Counted from the stretch's first letter, positions 8,542 to 16,324 are shown. The stretch: DNA of 64,000 bases from UBA11358 sp049517655 (GCA_049517655.1 JBEKRQ010000002.1:434001-498000), one strand, 5' to 3'. The notes: generated by a model not told the origin, from the sequence alone. A program made the numbers and translations.

Positions 8542-8732
8542 CTCTCTTCAGAAACAATATAATTTGTCGCCCAGTAAAGCAACGCTTTTCTGGCAAATTC
8601 GGATTGAGTTAAGCCTGATTGTGTTATGGAGGCATTAATCATTTTTCGCTCTTCGGCACTCAAGCGAATGGAAATTCCTGGGGCTTTTGCCTTACGCTTT
8701 GGAATTTTGGGCCTGCCAACTCTTTTTTTCAT
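8502..8732 (-). CDS. Small ribbon-helix-helix DNA-binding protein
   Basis: This 76-residue protein has a basic N-terminus (KKRVGRPKIPKRKAKA) followed by a ribbon-helix-helix pattern: the strand ISIRLSAEE, then helices KMINASITQSG and TQSEFARKALLYWA. Related proteins are MobC-like or antitoxin/plasmid regulators of the Arc/MetJ fold. The C-terminal residues after about 62 (GHGETRTRNPGL) are simply the antisense of the tRNA-like sequence, and the stop codon TAG is the antisense of its CUA anticodon. The original C-terminus was therefore probably replaced or fused there. It may autoregulate through TGTAATA repeats upstream (8851-8902). Confidence 0.6.
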   Translation of the reverse strand: MKKRVGRPKIPKRKAKAPGISIRLSAEERKMINASITQSGLTQSEFARKALLYWATNYIVSEESGHGETRTRNPGL

Positions 8733-8850
8733 TTTTTAGAATCGTTCACAATTGCAGCCTGAACTGCTGTTTTCGCATTCACAAAGGGCGAAAATGACGA
8801 CCACTTTCTTTTCAGTTGGTAGGTTATTTGCCATGACTCTTTTTATTGTC

Positions 8851-8902
8851 TGTAATATTTGTAATACATCAACATACAAAAGTCAACATATTTTTTGTAA
8901 TA
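8851..8902. promoter_or_regulatory. TGTAATA direct repeats, possible operator
   Basis: Three same-orientation copies of TGTAATA occur at 8851-8857, 8860-8866 and 8896-8902, with a partial TGTAAG at 8917. They lie in the AT-rich gap about 120-170 bases upstream of the ribbon-helix-helix gene. Ribbon-helix-helix proteins commonly bind short repeats near their own gene, so an operator is a fair inference. Confidence 0.3.
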
Positions 8903-8969
8903 CAATAACAATTCTTTGTAAGCTGTTGATTAAAAATGAGAAACAGTTAAAAAAATCTTATTGACGCTC

Positions 8970-8997
8970 TTGACTATCGAGGAGGGTGTGTGATACT
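8970..8997 (+). promoter_or_regulatory. Candidate sigma70-type promoter for the zinc mini-protein
   Basis: TTGACT at 8970-8975 and GATACT at 8992-8997 are separated by 16 bases. Transcription would start near 9005, giving a leader of about 85 bases. That leader contains the inverted repeat CGGCTATA (9012-9019) and TATAGCCG (9055-9062) before the ATG at 9089. Confidence 0.4.
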
Positions 8998-9088
8998 TGA
9001 AGGAGTGTTGTCGGCTATAAACAACTGCTTTGAACATTGGGGGTGTAGTGTGTCTATAGCCGTAAAACGAAACTTGTGAACCAAACTG

Positions 9089-9316
9089 ATGAGCATGGCA
9101 ATTCCCCTAACAGAACTAATTGAAAATCCAGAAAGAGTGGATGAGTTGGTGCAGGCACAGGAATATTGTGCTTATTGTGGCATTGTGCTTCGGGAGTCAA
9201 TTACTGGAAAACGCAAGGTGCCTAAAGGGCAAGCGTGCAGTGACTGCTACTACGAGCAAATAGGCGAGGGAATTGAACAGCATCCTATCGTCTCTGGAAA
9301 AGTGCGGCGCGGTTAA
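9089..9316 (+). CDS. Small zinc-binding protein of unknown function
   Basis: The 75-residue protein has two Cys pairs, YCAYCG near residue 28 and ACSDCYYE near 50, consistent with a single zinc ribbon. The N-terminus MSMAIPLTELIENPERVDEL is acidic and helical; translation could also start at the second ATG (9095). The family is not recognised. It sits 80 bases upstream of the phosphoribosyltransferase-GNAT gene in the same direction and probably shares its transcript. Codon use is AT-rich like the rest of the island. A role as regulator or partner of the next gene is a guess from position only. Confidence 0.6.
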   Translation: MSMAIPLTELIENPERVDELVQAQEYCAYCGIVLRESITGKRKVPKGQACSDCYYEQIGEGIEQHPIVSGKVRRG

Positions 9317-9396
9317 AAGGTTTTAACCTATTTGATTGCCGATTCAGGCTTTCTTGGTTAAAGTTGCTGGGAAAAACAACCTCCCAGGGTTAACTC

Positions 9397-10407
9397 ATGG
9401 TTACTTATTTTCTCTCGAATGACGAAGTGCGCGCCTATTTGTGTGATTTTCTTGTGCGCTTGGAAAGAGTTGATCCGATTCCAACCGTATGGTGTCCCCT
9501 GACATTGTCTGGCACTAACCTGCTTAAACAGATGATTCCTTTGATGAAGGAAGATCATCCTGAACTAGCCAAAAAAGTCTCAACCATCGGAGTCGGGATT
9601 AAAAATAAGACTGTCAAGTTTGAAACAAAATTCCCAGAGCGCGACATTGCTAATAAGTGTGTGCTTCTGTTTGACTCATCCACGCACACGGGCGGAACGA
9701 TGCGCCGCTGTGTTGCTGAAGCCTTAAAACTGGGCGCATCCAATGTTGCCACATATTCATTGGTGATTAAGCGGGGAAGCTGTTTTATTCCAACGTTTTG
9801 GGGCGTGATGATTAATGACACAGACCGAATATATTTCCTATTAGATAAAATCCCCAATAACAGGCTTGATTCAGGCCCAGAAAAAGACAAGGCTGGAAAA
9901 GACAGAAAAATATCATGCGTTCATATTGCACACCTGTCTGAAGACCATCTCAAAAAGCCAAAAGTGAAATGCGGTGTAATTTCTTTAGACCGCGTGACGT
10001 GGGGAGACCGACACTTTGATATGCAAGCGGGTGAAAATAAAGAATGCACATACGTTTTGCAAACAGGAAGCAAGATAGTCGGTTATATGTCGGTGCATTT
10101 TTCAGACTCCACCTGTTTGTTTGTCACAGAAGTCGCGGTTGGTAAAAAATACCAAAGCAAACGGAAAGGGAAAAACCAACGCAAGGGGAAGGGATATGGT
10201 GCAATTTTAATGCGGTTTGCTGATACTTTAGCGCGACAATCCAATTGCCGGTGTGTAAGGCTTAATGCAATTGAGGGAAAAATCCCATTTTATAAAGGAT
10301 TCGGCTATCGAAGGATTCCGGGGCGTAAGCCAATCGTGTTGGATAATGAGAAATATTTTCCAATGGAACACAAAGTCGTATATCTTCCACTCAAATTAAA
10401 TCGATAA
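9397..10407 (+). CDS. Phosphoribosyltransferase-like / GNAT acetyltransferase fusion
   Basis: This is a 336-residue two-domain protein. The N-terminal half (about 1-155) has a type I phosphoribosyltransferase-like core. Its PRPP-loop position reads CVLLFDSSTHTGGTMRR (88-104), where active enzymes usually have VDDxxxTGxT. The second Asp is therefore replaced by Ser, and catalysis may be altered. The C-terminal half (about 200-335) is a GNAT fold with VTEVAVGKKY, the acetyl-CoA loop RKGKGYG (262-268) preceded by a Lys/Arg-rich insertion, and FYKGFGYRRI. The insertion could contact nucleic acid. Substrates are unknown. GNAT domains in accessory islands are often acetyltransferases of tRNA, antibiotics or proteins. 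Confidence 0.75.
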   Translation: MVTYFLSNDEVRAYLCDFLVRLERVDPIPTVWCPLTLSGTNLLKQMIPLMKEDHPELAKKVSTIGVGIKNKTVKFETKFPERDIANKCVLLFDSSTHTGGTMRRCVAEALKLGASNVATYSLVIKRGSCFIPTFWGVMINDTDRIYFLLDKIPNNRLDSGPEKDKAGKDRKISCVHIAHLSEDHLKKPKVKCGVISLDRVTWGDRHFDMQAGENKECTYVLQTGSKIVGYMSVHFSDSTCLFVTEVAVGKKYQSKRKGKNQRKGKGYGAILMRFADTLARQSNCRCVRLNAIEGKIPFYKGFGYRRIPGRKPIVLDNEKYFPMEHKVVYLPLKLNR

Positions 10408-10429
10408 AATCAGCTTAAAAATCTGATTT
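10407..10429 (+). terminator. Weak terminator-like hairpin after the PRTase-GNAT gene
   Basis: AAATCAG (10407-10413) pairs with CTGATTT (10423-10429) over 7 bp directly after the stop codon. The stem is AT-rich and lacks a long T-run, so termination would be weak. Confidence 0.3.
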
Positions 10430-10523
10430 CAGATTAAACAATTCCGTGCCGTTCTTTGCGAGAACGAGACCTTTTCAGCCCCATTTTGCCAGCAACAATC
10501 CGGCGCACCATGACCTGACATTT

Positions 10524-10907
10524 TCAAATTGAGACACTACCCGGCGTTTTGAGTTGCGGCTCCGTTATTTTGAACGATTTGCCGTCCTTTTCCACCGAGC
10601 GAAAAAAACACGATTTGTAACCTTCATGGCACGCTGCGCCGGTTTGTTCCACTTGAATGAGCAACACGTCACCATCACAGTCAAAGGCAATGTCTTTGAC
10701 TTGTTGCACATGACCGCTGGTTTCACCCTTCATCCATAATTTCTGGCGTGAGCGGCTCCAGAAATGTGTTTTGCCAGTTTCGATGGTCTTTTGGAGCGAT
10801 GTGCGGTTCATCCACGCCATCATCAAGACGCGACCGGTGCCTTGCTCCTGGATGATGGCGGGAATCAGGCCGTTCGAATCAAACTTCAATTTGTCGTAAA
10901 AGCTCAT
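10524..10907 (-). CDS. hisI: Phosphoribosyl-AMP cyclohydrolase
   Basis: HisI opens the ring of phosphoribosyl-AMP, the third step of histidine synthesis, and needs zinc and magnesium. The 127-residue protein has the family motifs FWSRSRQKLWMKGETSG, the metal-binding DCDGDVLLIQVEQ and the zinc-binding GAACHEGYKSCFF. It is the stand-alone form without the HisE domain. The final four residues (SVSI) and the stop come from the right inverted repeat of the accessory island, so the island apparently landed on the natural end of the gene without harming the fold. Confidence 0.95.
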   Translation of the reverse strand: MSFYDKLKFDSNGLIPAIIQEQGTGRVLMMAWMNRTSLQKTIETGKTHFWSRSRQKLWMKGETSGHVQQVKDIAFDCDGDVLLIQVEQTGAACHEGYKSCFFRSVEKDGKSFKITEPQLKTPGSVSI

Positions 10908-10995
10908 GCGCCATTTATTTCACCACAAAGACGCAAAGCCACAAAGCTGAAAAACACGGAATACAAAAGAATCCTGAAGCTTCAGAAAGCTTTCT

Positions 10996-12000
10996 TCATT
11001 CCGCCTTTGGCGGCGAATTGGTTGGAGCAGTAACATTCGTTGAAACATTTGCGGCCATTGCATTTGTCGCTTTGTTCTCGCGCAGGGCGATGCCGGCTTC
11101 GAGGCCGTGTTTGAGATTGGCGTATGCCGTGTTGGTCACGGCGGCAAGCTGCGCGCGGGCTTCGGCATAACGTCCGGCAAGCATTTTGGTTCGGGACAGA
11201 TGAATGTAAACGCCCTCGCGCTCGACATCGTTGTGGGCGATTTGAAGCGCGTTGGTCCACGCTACAAGCGCGTCATTGGTGCGGAGGGGGCGGATGCCGT
11301 AGTAGCTCTGCGCGTAATCGGTCGCAAGCGGGAAATTGTCCGGGTCGAGTTGCATGGCCTTGCGATAAAGCGCGAGTGACTTGTCAAAAACCTGTTGCTC
11401 GTTGATATGATAAAACTCCCTTGCATCCTTGCGATAAAGATAAACCACCGTCGCGAAATTTTCATAATAAACCGATTCCGTCGGATTCAACTCAATCGCT
11501 TTGGCAAGATACGCAAAGGCATTGGTTATCGGGCCATACTCGGTGTAATAGTTGGCAAGATTGTTCCAAGCCGCCGGATCTTTGGGGTCAAGCTCAACAG
11601 CCTTTTGATTCTGCCGCATGGCGGCTTCTTCCTCACCGATGTCATTTAAAAAACTGCCATAAGCGAGATACCCGTCAGCAAAGTTCGGATAACGCCGCAA
11701 AAAATCTTCATAGCTTTTGCGAACGATATTCAGCCGGGCCATGATGCGCCGGTTCAATTCCTTCCTCGACTCGCCCGCGCCTTGCGCCGCGAACGCATTA
11801 TTGTCCCGAATCCATTTGCTCACCTCCGCTTGCGCCGCGTCATCCCCGGCCATCAATTGATCCAATTCTTTTTCCGCAGGGTCATTGGGATTCGGAATCG
11901 AAACCGAGACGCCGGAGGTCTGCTGGATCACATTACTGACCGCCAGCGACTGATTCGTCGCCACCAGCGCGCCCAAAAGGCCGATTAAAAACCCGTTCAC
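10996..12000 (-). CDS. Secreted TPR-repeat protein
   Basis: The 334-residue protein has an N-terminal hydrophobic segment (MNGFLIGLLGALVATNQSLA) that fits a signal peptide or lipid-free anchor. Tetratricopeptide repeats cover about residues 100-300; recognisable units include AYGSFLNDIGEEEAAMRQNQ, AAWNNLANYYTEYG and AFAYLAKAIELNPTE. The C-terminus is a Thr/Asn/Pro tail. It is probably a periplasmic protein-protein interaction scaffold. The downstream neighbour on the same strand is hisI; upstream is the ArsB/NhaD-type transporter. No more specific function can be read. Confidence 0.75.
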   Translation of the reverse strand: MNGFLIGLLGALVATNQSLAVSNVIQQTSGVSVSIPNPNDPAEKELDQLMAGDDAAQAEVSKWIRDNNAFAAQGAGESRKELNRRIMARLNIVRKSYEDFLRRYPNFADGYLAYGSFLNDIGEEEAAMRQNQKAVELDPKDPAAWNNLANYYTEYGPITNAFAYLAKAIELNPTESVYYENFATVVYLYRKDAREFYHINEQQVFDKSLALYRKAMQLDPDNFPLATDYAQSYYGIRPLRTNDALVAWTNALQIAHNDVEREGVYIHLSRTKMLAGRYAEARAQLAAVTNTAYANLKHGLEAGIALRENKATNAMAANVSTNVTAPTNSPPKAE

Positions 12001-12064
12001 GTTGACAACGTATCACTTTGGCAGGATGAGTCGAGGAACAAGCGAGGGTGCCGACATTTTGCAG

Positions 12065-13327
12065 TCAGGCAATCAGGGCAATCCAAACGATGAGTCCGGC
12101 AAGCGCGGCCAGCGTCACCGGAACGCCCAATCGAGCAAAATCCCAGAAGGAAATTTTGATTCCCAATGCGCGCGCCTGTTGAACCACGATGATGTTGGAC
12201 ACGCTGCCGATGATGATAAGACTTCCGCCAAAGCTGTTGGCCAGCGCCAGAATGTAAGCTGCAGCGGGCTGCGAAAGATTGATGACTTTGAGCAGCAGCA
12301 TCACGGCCGCCGAGTTGCTAATCAAGTTGGACAGCCCCGCAGTCGTCAGAGCCAGAGTGACTGGAGCGTTGAGATTGAATCCGCCGTGCGCCAACCATTG
12401 CATGGTCTGGTCGCCGTAGCCGGCGGATTGAAAAGCGCCGGTGACGACGAACAGTCCCATGAACAAAACAAGAATCGGCCAATCCACCAACCCCAGCAAA
12501 TCATCGGTGCGAAACTTGGTGCTCGCCAAATGAATGCCGGCGGCGGCAAGGGCGATGATTTCCTTGGGCAACGGGGAGAAAAACAGGCCAATAACCACCG
12601 CGAGAATGATCAGTCCCTTGATCGTGTGCGGCTGATTGAACGGATAGGCTTGATGCTTCAGTTCATCCGGGGCGGGCAAAGAAGATTGCAATGTTTTGCG
12701 CGAGAGCATCCAGATGATTCCGTAGGCGGCAGCCATGGCAAAAATGACCGGGACACTGCTCCAAAGCAGATAACGGCCAAAACTAAGGCGGGCAACCTGT
12801 CCAATCATCATGTCCTGCGGATTGCCAATGAGCGTTGCCGCCCCGCCGATGTTGCTCGAAATTGCCAGCGCAATCAAAAATGGGACGGGATTGATTTGTT
12901 TGCGCAAAAGCGCGGCTCCGGCGATCGGAGCAAAAATGTAGCAAACGATGTCGTGATTGAGAAAAGCGGACAATCCGCCGGTCACCACCATCAGGATAAG
13001 CAGAAACCATGCAGGATGTCCGAGTCGCACCGAAATGCCATTGGCTACTTTGTTATAAAATCCTGACAATCGGAGTTGGGCTGAAATGACAAAGAATCCG
13101 AAGAGCAAAAAAATGGTCGGCCAATTGATGTAGGAAACGGCATCGGTTGTGCCAATGCCGCCAAAAATCGTCATGGCAATTGCGCCAAGCAGAACGATGC
13201 CCACGCGATTGAGTTTCAAGCCCGGCACACGCCCCATCGCAATTCCAATGTAAGTGGCGGCAAAAATCGCCAAAATGACTGGCTTCGGATGAGAAGCCGC
13301 AGTGGCAGTGGCAATCAGGCTGGTCAT
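12065..13327 (-). CDS. ArsB/NhaD/SLC13-type membrane transporter
   Basis: This hydrophobic protein of about 420 residues has some ten to twelve membrane helices and the ion-transporter superfamily signature. Repeated re-entrant hairpins carry short Gly/Asn motifs, for example SAFLNHDIVCYIFAP in the first half, ISSNIGGAATLIGNPQD after it, and NLISNSAAVMLLL plus ANSFGGSLIIIGSVSN in the second half. This inverted two-repeat layout is typical of CitMHS/ArsB/NhaD permeases. The substrate (arsenite, dicarboxylate or Na+/H+) cannot be decided. A TTG at 13336 is possible, but the ATG at 13327 (MTSLIATATAA) is preferred. Confidence 0.85.
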   Translation of the reverse strand: MTSLIATATAASHPKPVILAIFAATYIGIAMGRVPGLKLNRVGIVLLGAIAMTIFGGIGTTDAVSYINWPTIFLLFGFFVISAQLRLSGFYNKVANGISVRLGHPAWFLLILMVVTGGLSAFLNHDIVCYIFAPIAGAALLRKQINPVPFLIALAISSNIGGAATLIGNPQDMMIGQVARLSFGRYLLWSSVPVIFAMAAAYGIIWMLSRKTLQSSLPAPDELKHQAYPFNQPHTIKGLIILAVVIGLFFSPLPKEIIALAAAGIHLASTKFRTDDLLGLVDWPILVLFMGLFVVTGAFQSAGYGDQTMQWLAHGGFNLNAPVTLALTTAGLSNLISNSAAVMLLLKVINLSQPAAAYILALANSFGGSLIIIGSVSNIIVVQQARALGIKISFWDFARLGVPVTLAALAGLIVWIALIA

Positions 13328-13339
13328 GACGCTCAATTG

Positions 13340-13470
13340 AATTGCGATGCCTTGGGTTTGGTTTTCATCGTCTCATCAACGGGCGTTAAAAGACGATACC
13401 CATACCCTCGGTGTGTTTCCAACACCGTACACATGATTCCCGGTTTTCCGCCTCAAGCCGTGATCGGCGC
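13340..13470 (-). pseudogene. Possible decayed tail of an OmpR/PhoB-type winged helix
   Basis: Between the transporter and the glycogen-binding protein, one minus-strand frame reads CTVLETHRGYGYRLL and then runs to a stop near 13340. This resembles the conserved final hairpin of an OmpR-type DNA-binding domain. In another frame just upstream LRRKTGN appears, as expected for the preceding helix, so a frameshift separates them. No start or remaining domain is present. The call is tentative because the match is short. Confidence 0.3.
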
Positions 13471-13478
13471 AACCGCGC

Positions 13479-13790
13479 TCACTTCACATGCCGCATCATG
13501 TTTTCGCCGCCGAAGGGATTCGGCGCACGTAGAGTACATTCAGGATCATCGCTCCACTGACCGTCCACAAGGAAACGATAGTGGTGTGTGCCCGGTTCCA
13601 ATCCCACCGTTATCCGCCACACGCCATCCATGCCCTTTTGCATGTTGATGGGGCGTTCCTGCCAACACGTGAAGTCGCCCGCCAACTGCACACTTAACGC
13701 GCCCGGCGCGCTGAACGAGAAGGTTTGTCTTCGGGTATTGCCGCTGCTCTTTAGGTTCATTTTCTTTAACATAAGTTCTTCACTTTCCAT
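13479..13790 (-). CDS. Glycogen-binding (CBM48/AMPK-type) domain protein
   Basis: The 103-residue protein is almost entirely one early-set/CBM48 domain: QTFSFSAPGALSVQLAGDFTCW (split here across a turn), ERPINMQKGMDGVWRIT, then GTHHYRFLVDGQW and SDDPECTLRAPNPFG. These are the usual strands with the carbohydrate-contacting Trp and Asn/Gly residues. Stand-alone CBM48 proteins occur in several phyla and may target partners to glycogen or sense storage polymer. No glycogen enzyme lies next to it here. The start ATG at 13790 could also be the later Met at residue 7. Confidence 0.85.
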   Translation of the reverse strand: MESEELMLKKMNLKSSGNTRRQTFSFSAPGALSVQLAGDFTCWQERPINMQKGMDGVWRITVGLEPGTHHYRFLVDGQWSDDPECTLRAPNPFGGENMMRHVK

Positions 13791-14477
13791 GCGCCCATTA
13801 TATCATGGGCATTTAATTGTTTGTCCATTCTCATGATGAGAAACTCTGACCCCCACGAAACTGAACAAGTCCGTGTTCCACTCGGACGGTGTGCGGGGTG
13901 GCTCAGCCGTCCTGCGAATGTTTCGCCCACACCATGCCACTGCGATAAAAATCACCGCCGCGAGAAATACATATCCGCAAAGTCAGCTTTCGCCACTCGC
14001 ATCCTAAGCCTGAAACAGCGCCAACGCAAACCTCAAAAAACCCTGCTCGTTGATGCCCCAGCTGCGTGGAATTGGTGACCGTCCCATAAACGGCGCAAGC
14101 TCCGTCGTGACAACCAGTTGCGACCGATGCAGTCGGTGAACCAACGGCATAAAATTTTTACCATCCCCTCTCCTCCTTCACCACGCCCCAATAAACGTGG
14201 AGCCGTTTTTCCGAGGTAAAGTTTCACGGTTTTGACGAGCACGTCAGCTTCGAGTTGCTGGCTGCGGGTGGCTGGTTCTTCGAGCGCCTCGATGTTGTTT
14301 TTTTGCTGGAAAGGAAAAGCGGTGACGCGGGCGATGACGGCGGTTCTGTCACCTCCGATGCCGGCAAATTACCCCATTTTTGACCATGTTAAACCCTGCA
14401 GGTTTTTTGCGCCTGAACGCAACTTTTTCCCACTGTGGTTGTTACTACAATGGTCAGGTAAAACCTGAACAACTTAA
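13791..14477. other. Gene-poor stretch without a recognisable gene
   Basis: No convincing gene was found in about 690 bases. A minus-strand frame from about 14370 to 14034 has protein-like composition (for example FPFQQKNNIEALEEPATRS and VKTVKLYLGKTAP). It lacks a proper start and matches nothing I recognise, so it may be a gene remnant. The last 100 bases before 14478 are AT-rich and should carry the promoter of the gspE-L-M-D operon. Confidence 0.5.
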
Positions 14478-16229
14478 ATGGGTTTTAGTTCCGTAAGAAA
14501 TCTTGTCGCGTCGGTTGCCGAAGCTGCTCCCGATCAATTCGACGACTGGCACAAGGCGTGGCGCGCGGCGGTGGACAACGGTTCGCAAGAGCCGTTGTTG
14601 GCATTCATTGCGCGCGAGCGCGGCCTGGCCGATGACGTTTTTCTTCTGCGGCTGGCGAAGGCGCTCGACCGGCCGTTTGTGGATTTGCACAAATATACGA
14701 TTCCAACAGAGGCACGCGGCAAAATTTCCACGAAGGTCGCCTTTCAATACTCCGTGCTGCCGGCTGCCGTGAACAACGGCACGTTGCAGGTTGTCGTCAG
14801 CGATCCATTCAACGTGGCGATGATGAACGCGGTGCAGTTCGACGCGCACATGCCGGTCCAGTTCGCGCTCGCGCCGAAAACCGAAATTGAAAAAGCGCTC
14901 AAAAAATACTACGGCGTCGGCGCGGAAACACTCGAGGAACTCGGCGAAGGCGAGCCGATGGAATTGGAAATCGCCAACGACAAGGAAATCACCGAGGACG
15001 ATCAGGAAGCCAGCGTCATCAAATTCGTCAACCAAATCATTTGGGAGGCGTTCAAGGACCGCGCGACAGACATCCACTTCGAACCGGCGGAGGACGAGTT
15101 GCGCATCCGTTACCGCATTGACGGCATTTTGCATCAAACGCCGATGCCGCCGCAGCTCAAGCGCTTTCAGGCCGCGCTCATTTCACGCATCAAAGTGATG
15201 AGTGGCATGAACATTTCCGAAAAGCGCCTGCCGCAGGACGGTCGCATCAACGTTCGGATCAAGGGTGAGGAAATTGACATCCGCGTTTCAACCGTGCCGA
15301 CGGTTTACGGCGAGAGTGTTTCACTGCGTTTGCTGACGCGCGGGAAAATTTTCCTGAGCCTCGACAAATTGGGTTTCGCGCCAAACGACGAGGCGATGAT
15401 TCGCGACATCATCATCAAACCGCACGGCATTTTCCTCGTCACCGGTCCAACCGGTTCGGGCAAATCCACATCGCTTTATGCCTTTTTGAGCGCGATCAAT
15501 TCGGTTCACAAACGCATCATCACCATCGAGGAACCGGTCGAATACGAACTCAAAGGCATCAACCAAATCGCGGTGCGGCCGGAAATCGGTCTGACGTTTG
15601 CAATGGGTTTGCGCCACATTTTGCGCCAGGACCCGAACATCATCATGGTTGGCGAAATCCGCGACTTGGAGACCGCCGAAATCGCCATTCGAGCGTCGCT
15701 TACCGGCCACCTGGTGTTCAGCACGTTGCATACGAACGACGCGCCGAGCGCGTTCACGCGGCTCATTGACATGGGCATTGAGCCGTTTCTTGTGGCGTCG
15801 TCGGTCGAGGCTGTCATGGCGCAACGCCTCATCCGCACGATTTGTCCGCATTGCAAAACGGAGCAGAAGGTCGAGCGCGACTACTTGCTGAAGATTGGTT
15901 TCCCGGAAGAGGAGATTGGCACGGCGAAATTCTGGCATGGCGCCGGTTGTGAAGATTGCCGGCAACTCGGTTATCAGGGCCGCAAGGGCATTTATGAATT
16001 GCTCATTCTTAATGAATCAATGCGCCCCCTGATTTTGAACCGTGCGCCGGCCACGACGATTGCCCAAAAAGCCATCGAGCAGGGAATGCGCACGCTCCGC
16101 ACCGATGGCTGGACCAAGGTCAAAGCCGGCGAGACGACCATCGAGGAAGTCCTGCGCGTCACGCAAATCGAGGAGCATTTGGACGCGTTCGTCGGTGACA
16201 CCAAAACTGAAATGTGGGTCAAGGCATAA
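14478..16229 (+). CDS. gspE: GspE-type secretion ATPase, first gene of the gspE-L-M-D cluster
   Basis: This is the second assembly ATPase of the window, 583 residues. The N-terminal domain (about 1-165) resembles MshEN. The core has Walker A GPTGSGKS near residue 323, Walker B NIIMVGEIRD near 385-394 and the His box LVFSTLHTNDAPSAF. The C-terminal zinc motif is CPHC near 456 with CEDC near 490. It heads an operon with GspL-, GspM- and GspD-like proteins, so it probably powers that type II secretion-like machine, whereas the 1-kb copy may serve another. The tail after about 560 (DAFVGDTKTEMWVKA) is extra and acidic. Confidence 0.94.
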   Translation: MGFSSVRNLVASVAEAAPDQFDDWHKAWRAAVDNGSQEPLLAFIARERGLADDVFLLRLAKALDRPFVDLHKYTIPTEARGKISTKVAFQYSVLPAAVNNGTLQVVVSDPFNVAMMNAVQFDAHMPVQFALAPKTEIEKALKKYYGVGAETLEELGEGEPMELEIANDKEITEDDQEASVIKFVNQIIWEAFKDRATDIHFEPAEDELRIRYRIDGILHQTPMPPQLKRFQAALISRIKVMSGMNISEKRLPQDGRINVRIKGEEIDIRVSTVPTVYGESVSLRLLTRGKIFLSLDKLGFAPNDEAMIRDIIIKPHGIFLVTGPTGSGKSTSLYAFLSAINSVHKRIITIEEPVEYELKGINQIAVRPEIGLTFAMGLRHILRQDPNIIMVGEIRDLETAEIAIRASLTGHLVFSTLHTNDAPSAFTRLIDMGIEPFLVASSVEAVMAQRLIRTICPHCKTEQKVERDYLLKIGFPEEEIGTAKFWHGAGCEDCRQLGYQGRKGIYELLILNESMRPLILNRAPATTIAQKAIEQGMRTLRTDGWTKVKAGETTIEEVLRVTQIEEHLDAFVGDTKTEMWVKA

Positions 16230-16238
16230 TGAAAAATA

Positions 16239-16320
16239 AATGCAGAATGCAGAATGAAGAATGCGGGAATTTCTGTTATGTTTCGCTTTCCGCCTTCTGC
16301 CTTCTGCCTTCTGCCTTCTG
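16239..16320. repeat. Two heptamer tandem repeats between gspE and gspL-like genes
   Basis: AATGCAG-type heptamers run four times at 16239-16266 with slight variation, and CCTTCTG runs four times at 16293-16320, ending just before the ATG at 16325. They occupy the spacer where a ribosome-binding site would be expected. Their unit length matches heptamers found elsewhere in this window. Confidence 0.8.
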
Positions 16321-16324
16321 AATT

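Larger units (their letters stand above)
7980..10542. mobile_element. Accessory island bounded by imperfect inverted repeats
   Basis: The left end GGGTAGTGTCTTAATTCGAA (7980-7999) and the reverse complement of the right end (10523-10542) agree at all but a few positions, forming terminal inverted repeats of about 19 bases. The interior is visibly AT-richer than the flanks and its genes are unrelated to the surrounding biosynthetic operons. The right end overlaps the last codons and stop of hisI; the left end lies about 110 bases upstream of trpE. No target duplication was found. No transposase was recognised, though a short frame just inside the right end (about 10440-10513) could be the worn 3' end of one. 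It may be a transposase-less, IS-derived cargo unit. Confidence 0.5.

Noticed and set aside
8752..8964. Plus-strand frame of 70 codons in the AT-rich gap
   Set aside because: It covers the TGTAATA repeats, looks like chance AT-rich sequence and has no recognisable domain.
8220..10407. Retron-like arrangement (structured RNA plus phosphoribosyltransferase-like effector)
   Set aside because: No reverse transcriptase gene or YxDD motif is present in any frame nearby.
12002..13066. 354-codon frame opposite the transporter gene
   Set aside because: Antisense shadow of a membrane protein, rich in Gln, Asn and Arg.
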